From the NCBI RefSeq assembly GCF_023256195.1, contig NZ_JAGDWX010000030.1, forward strand, positions 53,643-117,642: a DNA stretch of 64,000 bases. Reading direction: 5' to 3'. The DNA is from Acidithiobacillus sp. Lineage in GTDB: Bacteria; Pseudomonadota; Gammaproteobacteria; Acidithiobacillales; Acidithiobacillaceae. Of the stretch, positions 47,804 to 56,990 are shown one piece after another; position 1 is the stretch's first letter; every line of letters starts with the position of its first letter. The position numbers and the translations under genes were made by a program. The notes below the pieces were generated by a model. That model was not told where the DNA came from. It did not search any database and saw only the letters and a program-made list of their open reading frames with translations.

Positions 47804-49693
47804 ATGCCCTCCTGGACCGTTGCCGACAGTCGCAAGCTTTACAATCTGCCTCACTGGAGCGCCGGATATTTCGATATCGACGAGTCCGGTTTCCTGCGGG
47901 TGTTCCCCCACGGATCGCCCGGTTCGGAAGGGGTGCGCCTGAGCGAGGTCGTGGCCGCTCTGGGAGAGCAGGGCCTGACCCTGCCCTGTCTGCTGCGCTT
48001 CCCGCAGATCCTTGCCCAGCGTGTTCACAGCCTGCGAGCCGCTTTTGGTGCAGCCATGGAGAACTGGAATTACCCGGCGGCCTACACGCCCGTCTATCCC
48101 ATCAAGGTCAACCAGCATCGACGGGTGGTAGAGAGCATCCTGCAGGCAGGTGACGGCAGCGTCGGTCTGGAAGCGGGGAGCAAGCCGGAACTGCTGACGG
48201 TGCTGGCTCTGTCACCGGAAAAAGCCACCATCATCTGCAACGGTTACAAGGATGCCGAGTACATCCGCCTGGCGCTCATGGGTGAGCGGCTGGGTCGGCG
48301 GGTTTTTCTGGTGGTAGAGAAAAGTTCCGAACTGCCCTTGATCCTGCAGATTGCCCGTGAACTCCGGGTACAGCCTCGTATCGGCGTACGCGCTCGGCTG
48401 GCTTCCGCCGGTGCGGGCAAATGGCAGAACACGGGTGGAGAAAAATCCAAGTTTGGCCTCTCTTCCCACGAGATTCTTCAACTTCTGGAGGAGCTACGCC
48501 GAGCCGGGGCGCTGCAGAATCTGCAACTGCTGCATTTCCACCTAGGATCCCAGATTCCGAATATTCAGCACATTCAGGGTGGTATGCGCGAATGTGCCCG
48601 TCTTTATCAAGAACTGCGGGGGCAGGGTGCGGATATTCGCGTGGTGGACGTGGGCGGGGGGCTCGGCGTCGATTACGAGGGCACCCACTCCCGCGCCTAC
48701 TGCTCCGCCAACTACCGCGTCGCCGATTACGCGCAGACGGTGGTGGGAATCCTGGCCGAGCTCTGCCAGCGCGAACAGCTCCCCTACCCGGAGATCGTGT
48801 CCGAGTCCGGCCGCGCGCTGACTGCTCACCACGCCGTACTCATCAGCAACATCATCGATGTAGAGCCAGCGCCGGGCGAGCATCCGCCGGCAGGCTCGAC
48901 CACCAGCCTCTCTGCGCAGGCCTGGCAGCGGCTTCTGGATCGGCTTCGCGGCGCCAGCGCGACACAAGCCATGGAAATCTATCAAGAGGCGGTTTTCCTT
49001 CTGGCGGAAAATCAGGAGGCTTTTCGTCTCGGCCTGTTGAAGCTGCCGGAACGGGCACAGGCCGAGAACAGCTATGCGCACCTAATGTGGCGGGTGCGGA
49101 CCCTCCTGGACCCTGCCAAACGCGCCCATCGTGAGATTCTGGATGAACTGGAAGAAAAGCTCGTAGATAAATATTTCGTCAACTTTTCCCTTTTTCAGTC
49201 CTTGCCCGACGTGTGGGCTATCGATCAAGTCTTCCCCATCCTACCCATCCATCGGCTGGACAGCGAACCGACGCGGCGCGGTCGGCTTGAGGACATCACC
49301 TGCGACTCCGACGGGCGCATCGACAGCTACGTTTTTGCCGACGGCGTCGGACCGACTCTGCCGCTGCATCCCTGGACCCGCGGCGAAGCCTACCATCTGG
49401 GGTTCTTCCTCGTAGGCGCCTATCAGGAGATCCTGGGCGATATGCACAACCTTTTCGGTGATACCGATGCCGTGAACGTAGTCTGTACCGACGACGGCGG
49501 TTTTCAGTTGCAGGAGCCCGTACCCGGCGATACCGTCGAAGAAGTGCTGGCCTATGTACAGTTTTCGGCCCAATCCTTGGCTCAGGGCTTTGGCGAGCAG
49601 CTGGCGGCGCGGACAGACCTCAGCCCCGATGAGGCCCGAGACTTCCTGCGCCAGTATGAGGAAGGACTGAAGGGCTACACTTACCTCGAGTAG
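47804..49693 (+). CDS. speA: Biosynthetic arginine decarboxylase
   Basis: SpeA converts arginine to agmatine with PLP, starting putrescine synthesis by the agmatine route. Like GadB, the reaction consumes a proton. The 629-aa protein is of the long alanine-racemase-fold type: YPIKVNQHRRVVESIL contains the PLP Lys, HFHLGSQIPN the phosphate-binding His region, VVDVGGGLGVDYEGT the substrate loop, and CTDDGGFQ lies near the end. ATG 47804 gives a match from WTVADSRKLYNLPHW onward; a GTG at 47780 is possible. It is convergent with fdhD (33 bp). Confidence 0.95.
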   Translation: MPSWTVADSRKLYNLPHWSAGYFDIDESGFLRVFPHGSPGSEGVRLSEVVAALGEQGLTLPCLLRFPQILAQRVHSLRAAFGAAMENWNYPAAYTPVYPIKVNQHRRVVESILQAGDGSVGLEAGSKPELLTVLALSPEKATIICNGYKDAEYIRLALMGERLGRRVFLVVEKSSELPLILQIARELRVQPRIGVRARLASAGAGKWQNTGGEKSKFGLSSHEILQLLEELRRAGALQNLQLLHFHLGSQIPNIQHIQGGMRECARLYQELRGQGADIRVVDVGGGLGVDYEGTHSRAYCSANYRVADYAQTVVGILAELCQREQLPYPEIVSESGRALTAHHAVLISNIIDVEPAPGEHPPAGSTTSLSAQAWQRLLDRLRGASATQAMEIYQEAVFLLAENQEAFRLGLLKLPERAQAENSYAHLMWRVRTLLDPAKRAHREILDELEEKLVDKYFVNFSLFQSLPDVWAIDQVFPILPIHRLDSEPTRRGRLEDITCDSDGRIDSYVFADGVGPTLPLHPWTRGEAYHLGFFLVGAYQEILGDMHNLFGDTDAVNVVCTDDGGFQLQEPVPGDTVEEVLAYVQFSAQSLAQGFGEQLAARTDLSPDEARDFLRQYEEGLKGYTYLE

Positions 49694-49726
49694 AACCCCA
49701 ACCCGCGGCTGAGCGGCTGCCGTGGC

Positions 49727-50605
49727 TCAATCGCCGGCACAGCGCGGTATCTCTAAATCGAAGCTCGGACCAGGGGGTTCTGCCCTCGGGCTGGCGGATC
49801 GAAGGATGCGCCAGGCGTTGGCATAGATCGTCAGTCGCCCGTCTCGGGCGTAGCCGATGAGGGTCAAGCCGCAGCGCTCCGCCAGCTGGATCGCCAGACT
49901 ACTGACACCCGATACGGCCACTACCGTCGGAATACCAAAGCTCAAGGCCTTCAACGCGATCTCAAAACTGAGACGCGAGGAGACCGCCAACAGCCGGGCA
50001 TCTCCTGCGCTCCAGCCGCAACGCAGAGCGGCGCCGATGGCCTTGTCCACAGCATTGTGACGACCGATATCCTCACGTACGATGAAAGCATCCTCGGTGC
50101 CGATTCCGGCGGCATGTGCGGTACCGGTATGGTGGTTGAGCTGCTGCTCCGCACAGAGGCGGGCCAGGCTCTGTTCAATCAGGGTACAGGAGATTCGGCC
50201 CTCGTCACGGATCGGTGGAAAGGGCTGCAATCCGCTGAAGTTCGGCACGCCGCACAGTCCGCAGGCACTGCCTCCCGGCAGACAGCGACGTCTGGCATCG
50301 GCACGCATGGCCGCCTCGGTTCGCAGCTGCAGATACAGGGCCTGACCATCCGCGCTTTGCTCCCGTTCACAGGCGAGGATATCCTCAGGCGAGTGCAGCA
50401 CGTCCTCGGTCCACAGAAAGCCCAACACGAAGTCCTCGAGGTCCCGGGGGGTGAGCATCATCACTCCATAGACCGCACCGTTGATGACGATGGAGACGGC
50501 GCACTCTTCGAGAATGGCCTCACGATGGACCCCGAAGTCTACCTCTTTATCAAGACATCTGGCCGAAGACCAGATCACCCCACCGATCTCTGGCTCGCGA
50601 TTCAC
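49727..50605 (-). CDS. fdhD: Formate dehydrogenase accessory sulfurtransferase FdhD
   Basis: FdhD transfers sulfur from IscS to the molybdenum cofactor of formate dehydrogenase-type enzymes. The 292-aa sequence shows the required CxxC in SACGLCGVPNF, EDIGRHNAVDKAIGAAL and SSRLSFEIALKALSFGIP. It sits 82 bp downstream of a YdeP-like molybdoenzyme gene, most likely its client. Confidence 0.94.
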   Translation of the reverse strand: MNREPEIGGVIWSSARCLDKEVDFGVHREAILEECAVSIVINGAVYGVMMLTPRDLEDFVLGFLWTEDVLHSPEDILACEREQSADGQALYLQLRTEAAMRADARRRCLPGGSACGLCGVPNFSGLQPFPPIRDEGRISCTLIEQSLARLCAEQQLNHHTGTAHAAGIGTEDAFIVREDIGRHNAVDKAIGAALRCGWSAGDARLLAVSSRLSFEIALKALSFGIPTVVAVSGVSSLAIQLAERCGLTLIGYARDGRLTIYANAWRILRSASPRAEPPGPSFDLEIPRCAGD

Positions 50606-50687
50606 TCAGCCACCCAGTAAACCGAACACCCGGACGTTCCGGACGGTCCCGCGCGGCATCCCAAGGCCCATTCGGGCCAGCGCGCTC

Positions 50688-53003
50688 TTACAATGCAGCG
50701 GCATGTCGGCTCTCGCGGATGGCACCGGTATGGATACGCACGGGTACACCTTTGGCGGCGGGAGTTTTCGAGTGTTCGTCGTGATACCACAGGGGTATCA
50801 GTGGATTGAGCTCCGGGTAGTACCCTCCCACGCAACCGCGGGGCAGAGGAAAAGTCGTGACGCGCAAGCCATCCACCTGCCGTACCAACTCGTCTCCGGC
50901 ATCGGACTGCAGGCTGACCTCCTGGCCCTCGCGCAGTCCTGCCGCCGTCATATCTTCGCTGTTCATCAACAGGACCATACGCGAGCCTTCCAGGCCACGC
51001 AGACGATCGCTATAGCCGTAGATGGTGGTATTGAACTGATCGTTGGAACGCATGGTGATGAGATGGTAGCGCCCCGGTGCATCGCCCAGCCCCAGGGAAG
51101 ACAGCACCGTGGGTAAGGTAAACTCCGCCTTGCCACTGGCCGTCTGCCAGCGCCGCTCGCGGGCAGGGTTACCGCGGTAGAAACCGCCCGGCGTATCCAG
51201 ACGTGCGTTGAAGTCGTGAAATTCTGGGTAGGTGGCCGCGATGAGGTCGCGCACCTTGCCGTAGTCTGCAGTCCAAGCATCCCAGTCACAGCGCGGGTTC
51301 GGCGCCAGAGTCGCCTTGGCCATGCCCGTCACGATGGCCAACTCGGAGCGCAGATGGGGGCTGGCCGGTTCGTGTTGTCCGTGCGAGGCGTGGATGTGGC
51401 TGAAACTATCCTCGATGGTGACGACCTGCGCTCCGCCGGCCTGTACGTCGATCTCGGAGCGCACCAGGCAGGGCAGCAGCCAGGCCTCCTTGCCCGGAAA
51501 GAGGTGACTGCGGTTGAGCTTGGTTGCGATGCTGACCGTCAGCTCCTGAGCAGCCCAAGCCTTCTCCATGGCTTCCTGCTCCGGGATGGCCCGCAGAAAG
51601 TTGCCACCCAGCGCGATAAAGGCTTTGACCCTCCCGGCGCGAATAGCTTCGCAGGCGTCGACGGTAGCCAGTCCCTGCTCGCGCGGCGGTTGGAAGTCGA
51701 AGAGCTCCGCCAAACGATCCAGAGGCACGAGCTCGGGTTTTTCCGAGATACCCACGGTGCGCTGTCCCTGCACATTGGAATGCCCGCGCACGGGGCAGAT
51801 GCCCGCACCCTCGCGGCCGATATTGCCCCGCAGCAAGAGAAGATTCAGCAGCGTCCCGATGGCCTGGGAACCGTGTACGTGCTGGGTCAGACCCATCCCG
51901 TAGACGCCAATCACGCGCTGCGCCTCAGCGTAGACCGACGCTGCACTGGCGAGCGCGTCGCGCTGGAGACCAGAGTGTTGCTCGATCTCTTCCCAAGAGG
52001 TCCGACGCACCTGTTCCAGGAAGGCTTCGTGTTGATGACAGTGCTCCTGCAGGAAGTCGCGATCGAGGATGCCGGGACCCCCTCTCTGGAGCGCTGCGTC
52101 GTCCATTTCCAGCAGATGTTTGCACACGCCGACAATGGCCGCGATATCGCCGCCGGCCTTTACCTGCAGATACTGATGCGCCAGGCGCGTGCCGTGGCCC
52201 GTCAGCATTTCCAGGGGATTTTGCGGATCGATGAACTCCACGAGACCCTTTTCCATCACGGGATTGAACACGATGAGACGACAGCCGCGACGCACGGCCT
52301 TCTGCAAGGGGTGCAGAAAGCGGCCGCTGTTGGTGGCAGGGTTCTGACCAAAATAGAAGATGGCATCGCAGTGTTCAAAATCTTCCAGAACGCAGGTGCC
52401 CACGGGGGTACCGATGTGCTCCTTCAGGCTCACGGAGGTAGTCTCATGGCACATGTTCGAGCTATCGGGAAGGTTGTTATGGCCGTAAAGCCGTGCGAAC
52501 AGGGCGTAGAGGTAGGACGTTTCCAACGAGGCGCGACCGGAGGCGTAGAAGACCACCGACTGCGGATCGAGCTGCCGAAGCGTGGCTCCGATGCTGGCGA
52601 AGGCCTCGTCCCAGGTGCAGCGTATATAGCGATCGGAACCGACATCGTAGCGCAGGGGCTCGGTCAGACGACCTTGCATCTCCAGGTCGTGGTCGGACCA
52701 ACGGCGCAGCTCTTCCAAGGAGTGTTCAGCGAAGAATTCCGGCGTGCAGCGATCGGTGGTCAGATCCCAGATAGTAGCTTTGGCACCATTCTCACAGATC
52801 TCGAAAAGCCCCGGCTTGGCCGGCTTTCCCCAGGCGCAGGAAGTGCACATGGTGCCGCCGGGTTTGTTGAGCTGGATCAGGGTCCGGCCGACGCCGGGCA
52901 CTGGGTGTTCCGCGCCGTAGACGTCGACGATGCCGCGCAGCGAGCCCCAGCCACCTGCCGCACCTACCCGAGTTCCTGTGATCCTTCTCTGCTTTTGTGC
53001 CAT
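50688..53003 (-). CDS. YdeP-like formate dehydrogenase-family molybdoenzyme, alpha subunit
   Basis: A 771-aa DMSO-reductase-superfamily protein close to E. coli YdeP (about 759 aa), a factor linked to acid resistance. Near the N-terminus only MCTSCAWG is seen instead of the usual four-Cys [4Fe-4S] motif. The centre shows SSNMCHETTSVSLKEHIG, GQNPATNSGR, RGNIGREGAGICPVRGHSNVQGQRT and FIALGGNFLRAIPE, all typical of the bis-MGD fold. The residue at the molybdenum site may be the Cys in SNMCHE. ATG 53003 follows GGGGGG by seven bases. No beta or gamma subunit gene is near, so the electron partner is unknown. Confidence 0.9.
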   Translation of the reverse strand: MAQKQRRITGTRVGAAGGWGSLRGIVDVYGAEHPVPGVGRTLIQLNKPGGTMCTSCAWGKPAKPGLFEICENGAKATIWDLTTDRCTPEFFAEHSLEELRRWSDHDLEMQGRLTEPLRYDVGSDRYIRCTWDEAFASIGATLRQLDPQSVVFYASGRASLETSYLYALFARLYGHNNLPDSSNMCHETTSVSLKEHIGTPVGTCVLEDFEHCDAIFYFGQNPATNSGRFLHPLQKAVRRGCRLIVFNPVMEKGLVEFIDPQNPLEMLTGHGTRLAHQYLQVKAGGDIAAIVGVCKHLLEMDDAALQRGGPGILDRDFLQEHCHQHEAFLEQVRRTSWEEIEQHSGLQRDALASAASVYAEAQRVIGVYGMGLTQHVHGSQAIGTLLNLLLLRGNIGREGAGICPVRGHSNVQGQRTVGISEKPELVPLDRLAELFDFQPPREQGLATVDACEAIRAGRVKAFIALGGNFLRAIPEQEAMEKAWAAQELTVSIATKLNRSHLFPGKEAWLLPCLVRSEIDVQAGGAQVVTIEDSFSHIHASHGQHEPASPHLRSELAIVTGMAKATLAPNPRCDWDAWTADYGKVRDLIAATYPEFHDFNARLDTPGGFYRGNPARERRWQTASGKAEFTLPTVLSSLGLGDAPGRYHLITMRSNDQFNTTIYGYSDRLRGLEGSRMVLLMNSEDMTAAGLREGQEVSLQSDAGDELVRQVDGLRVTTFPLPRGCVGGYYPELNPLIPLWYHDEHSKTPAAKGVPVRIHTGAIRESRHAAAL

Positions 53004-53078
53004 GTCCATCCCCCCGAGCAGGCCAGTTGCAAACCGTTTGGTATGTTCCATTAAACCTAGGCAGGGGGACAAGCCCTG

Positions 53079-53936
53079 TCAAGGCGCAGGGACTACCCGA
53101 TTCTCCAAAAAGCCCAAGCCCTCGATCTCCACCCGAACGAGATTGCCGGGCTGCAGGAAGCGGGGCGGCTTGCGAGCAAAGCCGACGCCAGCCGGAGTGC
53201 CGGTGGCGACGAGGTCGCCCGGATGCAGGGGCGTCACCTCAGCCAGCGCCTGAATGAGTGTGGCGACATCAAAGAGGAGATCCGCGGTATTGCCGTCTTG
53301 AAGGACATCGCCGTCGACCTCGGTGCGCAGATAAAGTCCCCGGGCCCCTTCGGGCAGTTCCTCCGGGGTTGTCACACGCGGACCGCAGGGGCCGCTGTTG
53401 GGGAAGTTCTTACCCAGGGTCCACTGACTCGTTCGGAACTGATAGTCGCGCAGGCTGACGTCGTTGAAGATGCTGTAGCCGGCCACGGCCGCGAGAGCCT
53501 CGCGACGATGGACCCTGCCATGGACGGTCCGACCCAGGATGACCAACAGCTCGCCCTCGTAGTCCATGGCCTCGGACTGGGCGGGGTAGGGGAGGGCCTC
53601 ACCAGAGCCGCACAGGGTATCGGGAAAGCGGATGAAAAAGTTGGGAGCGCCGGGCAACTCTGCCCCACTCTCCAGCGCATGATCGCGATAGTTCAAGCCG
53701 GCGCAGAGTATTTTCTGTGGCGATGTGGGCGGCAGATAGCGGATGCTCTCCGGATCGACAGAACGGATATGCGCGGTACGGCGCCGGCGCAGATGGCGGG
53801 AGAGGATTTTCGGGTCTTCCTGTAGCAAGTGCTGGGGCTGGAGCGTCTCGTCCAGCGATTGCAGGGAGAATAGCTCTTCCTCCAGCCAGACTCCCCACTC
53901 CACCACGCCCCTGCGAACATAACGGCTCCACTGCAC
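53079..53936 (-). CDS. Fumarylacetoacetate hydrolase (FAH) family protein
   Basis: A 285-aa FAH-fold enzyme. Family members hydrolyse or decarboxylate acylpyruvates, oxaloacetate or HHDD. The C-terminal catalytic domain (about 65-285) has ILCAGLNYRDHALESG, MDYEGELLVILGR with the metal-binding Glu residues, AGYSIFNDVSLRDYQFRTSQW, GKNFPNSGPCGP and ATGTPAGVGFARKPPRFLQPG. GTG 53936 sits behind AGGAGGTGTGCT. No aromatic catabolism genes surround it, so a metabolite-repair role is as likely as a pathway step. Confidence 0.85.
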   Translation of the reverse strand: MQWSRYVRRGVVEWGVWLEEELFSLQSLDETLQPQHLLQEDPKILSRHLRRRRTAHIRSVDPESIRYLPPTSPQKILCAGLNYRDHALESGAELPGAPNFFIRFPDTLCGSGEALPYPAQSEAMDYEGELLVILGRTVHGRVHRREALAAVAGYSIFNDVSLRDYQFRTSQWTLGKNFPNSGPCGPRVTTPEELPEGARGLYLRTEVDGDVLQDGNTADLLFDVATLIQALAEVTPLHPGDLVATGTPAGVGFARKPPRFLQPGNLVRVEIEGLGFLENRVVPAP

Positions 53937-53946
53937 AGCACACCTC

Positions 53947-55941
53947 CTAGTCGTTGTTCGGGGTGGCAAAGGCACCCGCGTCCGGGCCTTCCAGCAAGAA
54001 CTGCTCCACGGCCTGCAGACTTTTGGGATCCCCGAAGATAACCAGCACGTCGCCGGCGCGCAAACGCATGCTGTTGGCCGGATCACGCCCGCGGATACCC
54101 CGCCTGCGCAGCGCCGTGACCTGCACCCCCAAAGCGGGCAGATCCAGCTCGGCCAAAGTCTTGCCAATGGCCCAGCCGGTATCACCCAAGGCGACGGAGA
54201 GCAGCCGTGGAGAGTCCCGGTCCTCGCCCGGTTCCGAACCGCCCCAGAAGCTGGCGCGGAAGACGTGATAGCGTTCCTGCCGGAAGCGACGCACCCGGCG
54301 CAACACCTGACTCATGGGGAAGCCCAACTGCAGCAGGGTCTGAGAGGCGAGCATGAGCGCGCCTTCCGTCACTTCCGGCACGACCTCGTCGGCGCCGGCG
54401 GCCTCCAGGATGGCAATCTGACTGTCGTCGTGGGCGCGAGCCAGAATCGGCAGCTGCGGCTGCAATTCCGCAGCCACGGCCAGAACCCGACGACTGATCG
54501 TCACATCCCCAAAAGTTACCACCAGGGCGCGAGCATCGGCCAAACCCGAAGCGAGCAGGACGTCACGACGACTCGCGTCGCCGAAGAAAATGGATTCACC
54601 GGCCGATTGCGCCTGGCGCACGCGGGCGGGATCGAGGTCCAGGGCCAGGTACGGAATGCCTTCTTCTTCCAGCACCCGACCGATACTCTGGCCCACCCGT
54701 CCGTAGCCGCAGAGAATGACGTGCTCCTTGAGCTGGATGCCGCGAATTTCGCGGAGGGCACGCTCGCGACTGCGCCGGTAGCTACCGACGAGTTGTCGCG
54801 CTATCCAGCCGTTGTGCTCCAGGAGAATGGGCGCGAGCATCAGCGACATCAGCATGGCACCGAGGAGCGGCTGCAGCACCGGTGCGGGCAACAGGTGGAA
54901 TTGATTGGCCAGGGACAAGAGGACAAAACCGAACTCTCCCGCCTGCGCCAGCACCAGCGCCGTACGCAGCGCCACTCCCTGCTCGAAGCCGAATAGGCGG
55001 CAGCTGCCCCAGACCACCGCACCCTTGATGATCAGGATCGCTGCCAGTAGGGCAAGGATCCAGGCAAGATCGGCCAGGATCAGGCGCAGATCCACCAGCA
55101 TGCCGATGGTAATGAAGAACAGCCCCAGAAGAATGTCGCGGAAGGCCGCGATGTCCGCCTCTACCTGATAACGGTAGGCGGTTTCGGCAATGAGCATACC
55201 CGCCACGAAGGCGCCCAGGGCCAAGGATAGACCTGCCGCCTCGGTGATCCAGGCAAGCCCCAGGGTGACGAAGAGGACGTTGAGCGTGAAAAGCTCACTG
55301 GACTTACGCTGCGCCACCAGCTGGAACCAAGGCCGAATCACCGGCCGCCCCAGCACCAGCAGAATCAACAGAACCACCGCCGCTTTTACCCCAGCGAAGG
55401 CGAGGGCGGCGGGCAGGGCAGCCCGATCCCCGGCCAGGGCGGGGATCAATACCAGCAGCGGCACCACGGCGAGATCCTGGAACAGCAGGATACTGATGGC
55501 GATTCGACCGTGGCGGGAGGCACTTTCCATTTTCTCCGCCAGTACCCGCGCCACCATGGCCGTCGATGACATCGCCAGGATTCCGCCGACGACGACTCCA
55601 CTGCGCCAGCCCAGCCCCAAGACCGCCGCCATGCCAAGAAAGGCCGCCAGCGAGGCCAGTACCTGCAGACTGCCCATGCCGAACACCAGACGCCGCATGG
55701 TGATGAACTGCGCCGGACTGAACTCCAAGCCGATGCTGAACATGAGAAAAACCACCCCGAATTCCGCCAGTTGCCGCGTGCGTTCGAGATCGGGCACCAC
55801 CGCCAGGGCGTGCGGTCCCAGCAGGACGCCCGTCAGCAGATAGGCGAATATCGCCGGTAGGCGCAGCCACTTCAAAAGTCCGACGAGGACTACCGTCGTC
55901 GCCAGCAGCACGACGACGATGAGCAGGCTGGAGTCGGGCAT
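53947..55941 (-). CDS. Kef-type monovalent cation:proton antiporter (CPA2)
   Basis: A 664-aa CPA2 transporter. About 12 membrane segments (1-375) include the family stretches FGVVFLMFSIGLEFSP, ILAMSSTAMVARVLAEK and LLFQDLAVVPLLVLIP, with the acidic ion-binding QDLAV. A TrkA-N/RCK NAD-binding domain begins HVILCGYGRVGQSIGRVLEEEG (about 405-525), and a TrkA-C domain lies near 570-650. The RCK gating suggests K+ efflux or K+/H+ exchange controlled by ligands. First gene of the minus-strand operon, ending 10 bp before the FAH gene. Confidence 0.92.
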   Translation of the reverse strand: MPDSSLLIVVVLLATTVVLVGLLKWLRLPAIFAYLLTGVLLGPHALAVVPDLERTRQLAEFGVVFLMFSIGLEFSPAQFITMRRLVFGMGSLQVLASLAAFLGMAAVLGLGWRSGVVVGGILAMSSTAMVARVLAEKMESASRHGRIAISILLFQDLAVVPLLVLIPALAGDRAALPAALAFAGVKAAVVLLILLVLGRPVIRPWFQLVAQRKSSELFTLNVLFVTLGLAWITEAAGLSLALGAFVAGMLIAETAYRYQVEADIAAFRDILLGLFFITIGMLVDLRLILADLAWILALLAAILIIKGAVVWGSCRLFGFEQGVALRTALVLAQAGEFGFVLLSLANQFHLLPAPVLQPLLGAMLMSLMLAPILLEHNGWIARQLVGSYRRSRERALREIRGIQLKEHVILCGYGRVGQSIGRVLEEEGIPYLALDLDPARVRQAQSAGESIFFGDASRRDVLLASGLADARALVVTFGDVTISRRVLAVAAELQPQLPILARAHDDSQIAILEAAGADEVVPEVTEGALMLASQTLLQLGFPMSQVLRRVRRFRQERYHVFRASFWGGSEPGEDRDSPRLLSVALGDTGWAIGKTLAELDLPALGVQVTALRRRGIRGRDPANSMRLRAGDVLVIFGDPKSLQAVEQFLLEGPDAGAFATPNND

Positions 55942-56000
55942 GGTTGAGGGGTCTCCCGGGCGGGTTTTTTGTTATCATAGCGCAAAAGGAGCACGACATT

Positions 56001-56990
56001 ATGATCATCGTTACGGGCGGGGCAGGTTTCATCGGCGCCAATCTGGTGGCCGCACTCAACGCGCGGGGAGAGCGCGATATCCTGGTGGTGGACCACCTTC
56101 AGCAGGCGGACAAGTTCCGCAATCTCTCGGGCCTGGACATTGCCGATTATCTGGAAGCGGAGACTTTCCTTGCCCGCCTCGAGTCCGGGAGCTTCGCGGG
56201 TGTGGAAGCGATTTTCCACGAGGGTGCCTGTTCCGACACCATGGCCAGCGACGGTCGCTACGTCATGACCAACAACTATGAATACAGCAAGGCCCTGCTG
56301 CATTGGGCGCAGAGACAGGATGTGCCGCTGCTCTACGCCTCCAGCGCCTCGGTGTACGGCCGCAGCGGTCGCTTCACGGAGACTCGGGACGCAGAAGATC
56401 CACTCAACATTTACGGCTTCAGCAAATTCCAGTTCGATCAATACCTGCGTCGCCACTGGCAGGAGCTGCGTGCGCCCGTCCACGGATTCCGGTATTTCAA
56501 CGTGTATGGGCCGCGAGAATTCCACAAGGGGCGGATGGCCTCCGTTGCCCTGCATTTCTCCCGCCAATATCGCCTCGATGGACACGTGCATCTCTTTGCC
56601 GGCTCCGGCGGTTATGCCGATGGCGAGCAGCGCCGGGACTTCATCCACGTCGACGACGTCTGTGCCGTCAACATGCACTTTCTCGAGCATCCGCGCTCGG
56701 GCATCTACAATGTGGGCACGGGCGTGGCGCGAACCTTCAACGCCATGGCGGTGGCCGTCATCAACGCTATCGAAGCCCGCCAGGGCGGTCCGAGCCGCGA
56801 CCTGGAAAAGCTCCAGAAAACCGAGGTCATCCGTTACATTCCCATGCCCGAGAGTCTGCACGATAAATACCAGAGCTTTACCGAGGCCGACATCCGCCAG
56901 TTGCGGGCGGCGGGTTACCAGGCGCCTATGCTGTCGGTGGAAGAGGGCGTGGCCCGCTACATCGCCTGGCTCGAGGGGCAGAGCGCGTGA
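56001..56990 (+). CDS. hldD: ADP-L-glycero-D-manno-heptose 6-epimerase
   Basis: HldD (RfaD) epimerises ADP-heptose for the LPS inner core. The 329-aa extended SDR has MIIVTGGAGFIGANL, IFHEGACSDT, YASSASVYG and the catalytic YxxxK in IYGFSKFQFDQYL. FNVYGPREFHKGRMASV and GEQRRDFIHVDDV are characteristic of HldD rather than other epimerases. ATG 56001 follows AAAGGAGCACGACATT. It overlaps the next epimerase gene by 4 bp. Confidence 0.94.
   Translation: MIIVTGGAGFIGANLVAALNARGERDILVVDHLQQADKFRNLSGLDIADYLEAETFLARLESGSFAGVEAIFHEGACSDTMASDGRYVMTNNYEYSKALLHWAQRQDVPLLYASSASVYGRSGRFTETRDAEDPLNIYGFSKFQFDQYLRRHWQELRAPVHGFRYFNVYGPREFHKGRMASVALHFSRQYRLDGHVHLFAGSGGYADGEQRRDFIHVDDVCAVNMHFLEHPRSGIYNVGTGVARTFNAMAVAVINAIEARQGGPSRDLEKLQKTEVIRYIPMPESLHDKYQSFTEADIRQLRAAGYQAPMLSVEEGVARYIAWLEGQSA

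Noticed and set aside
51216..53054. About 600-codon plus-strand open frame over the YdeP-like gene
   Set aside because: Exact antisense shadow of a protein with clear molybdoenzyme motifs; its own translation has no motif.
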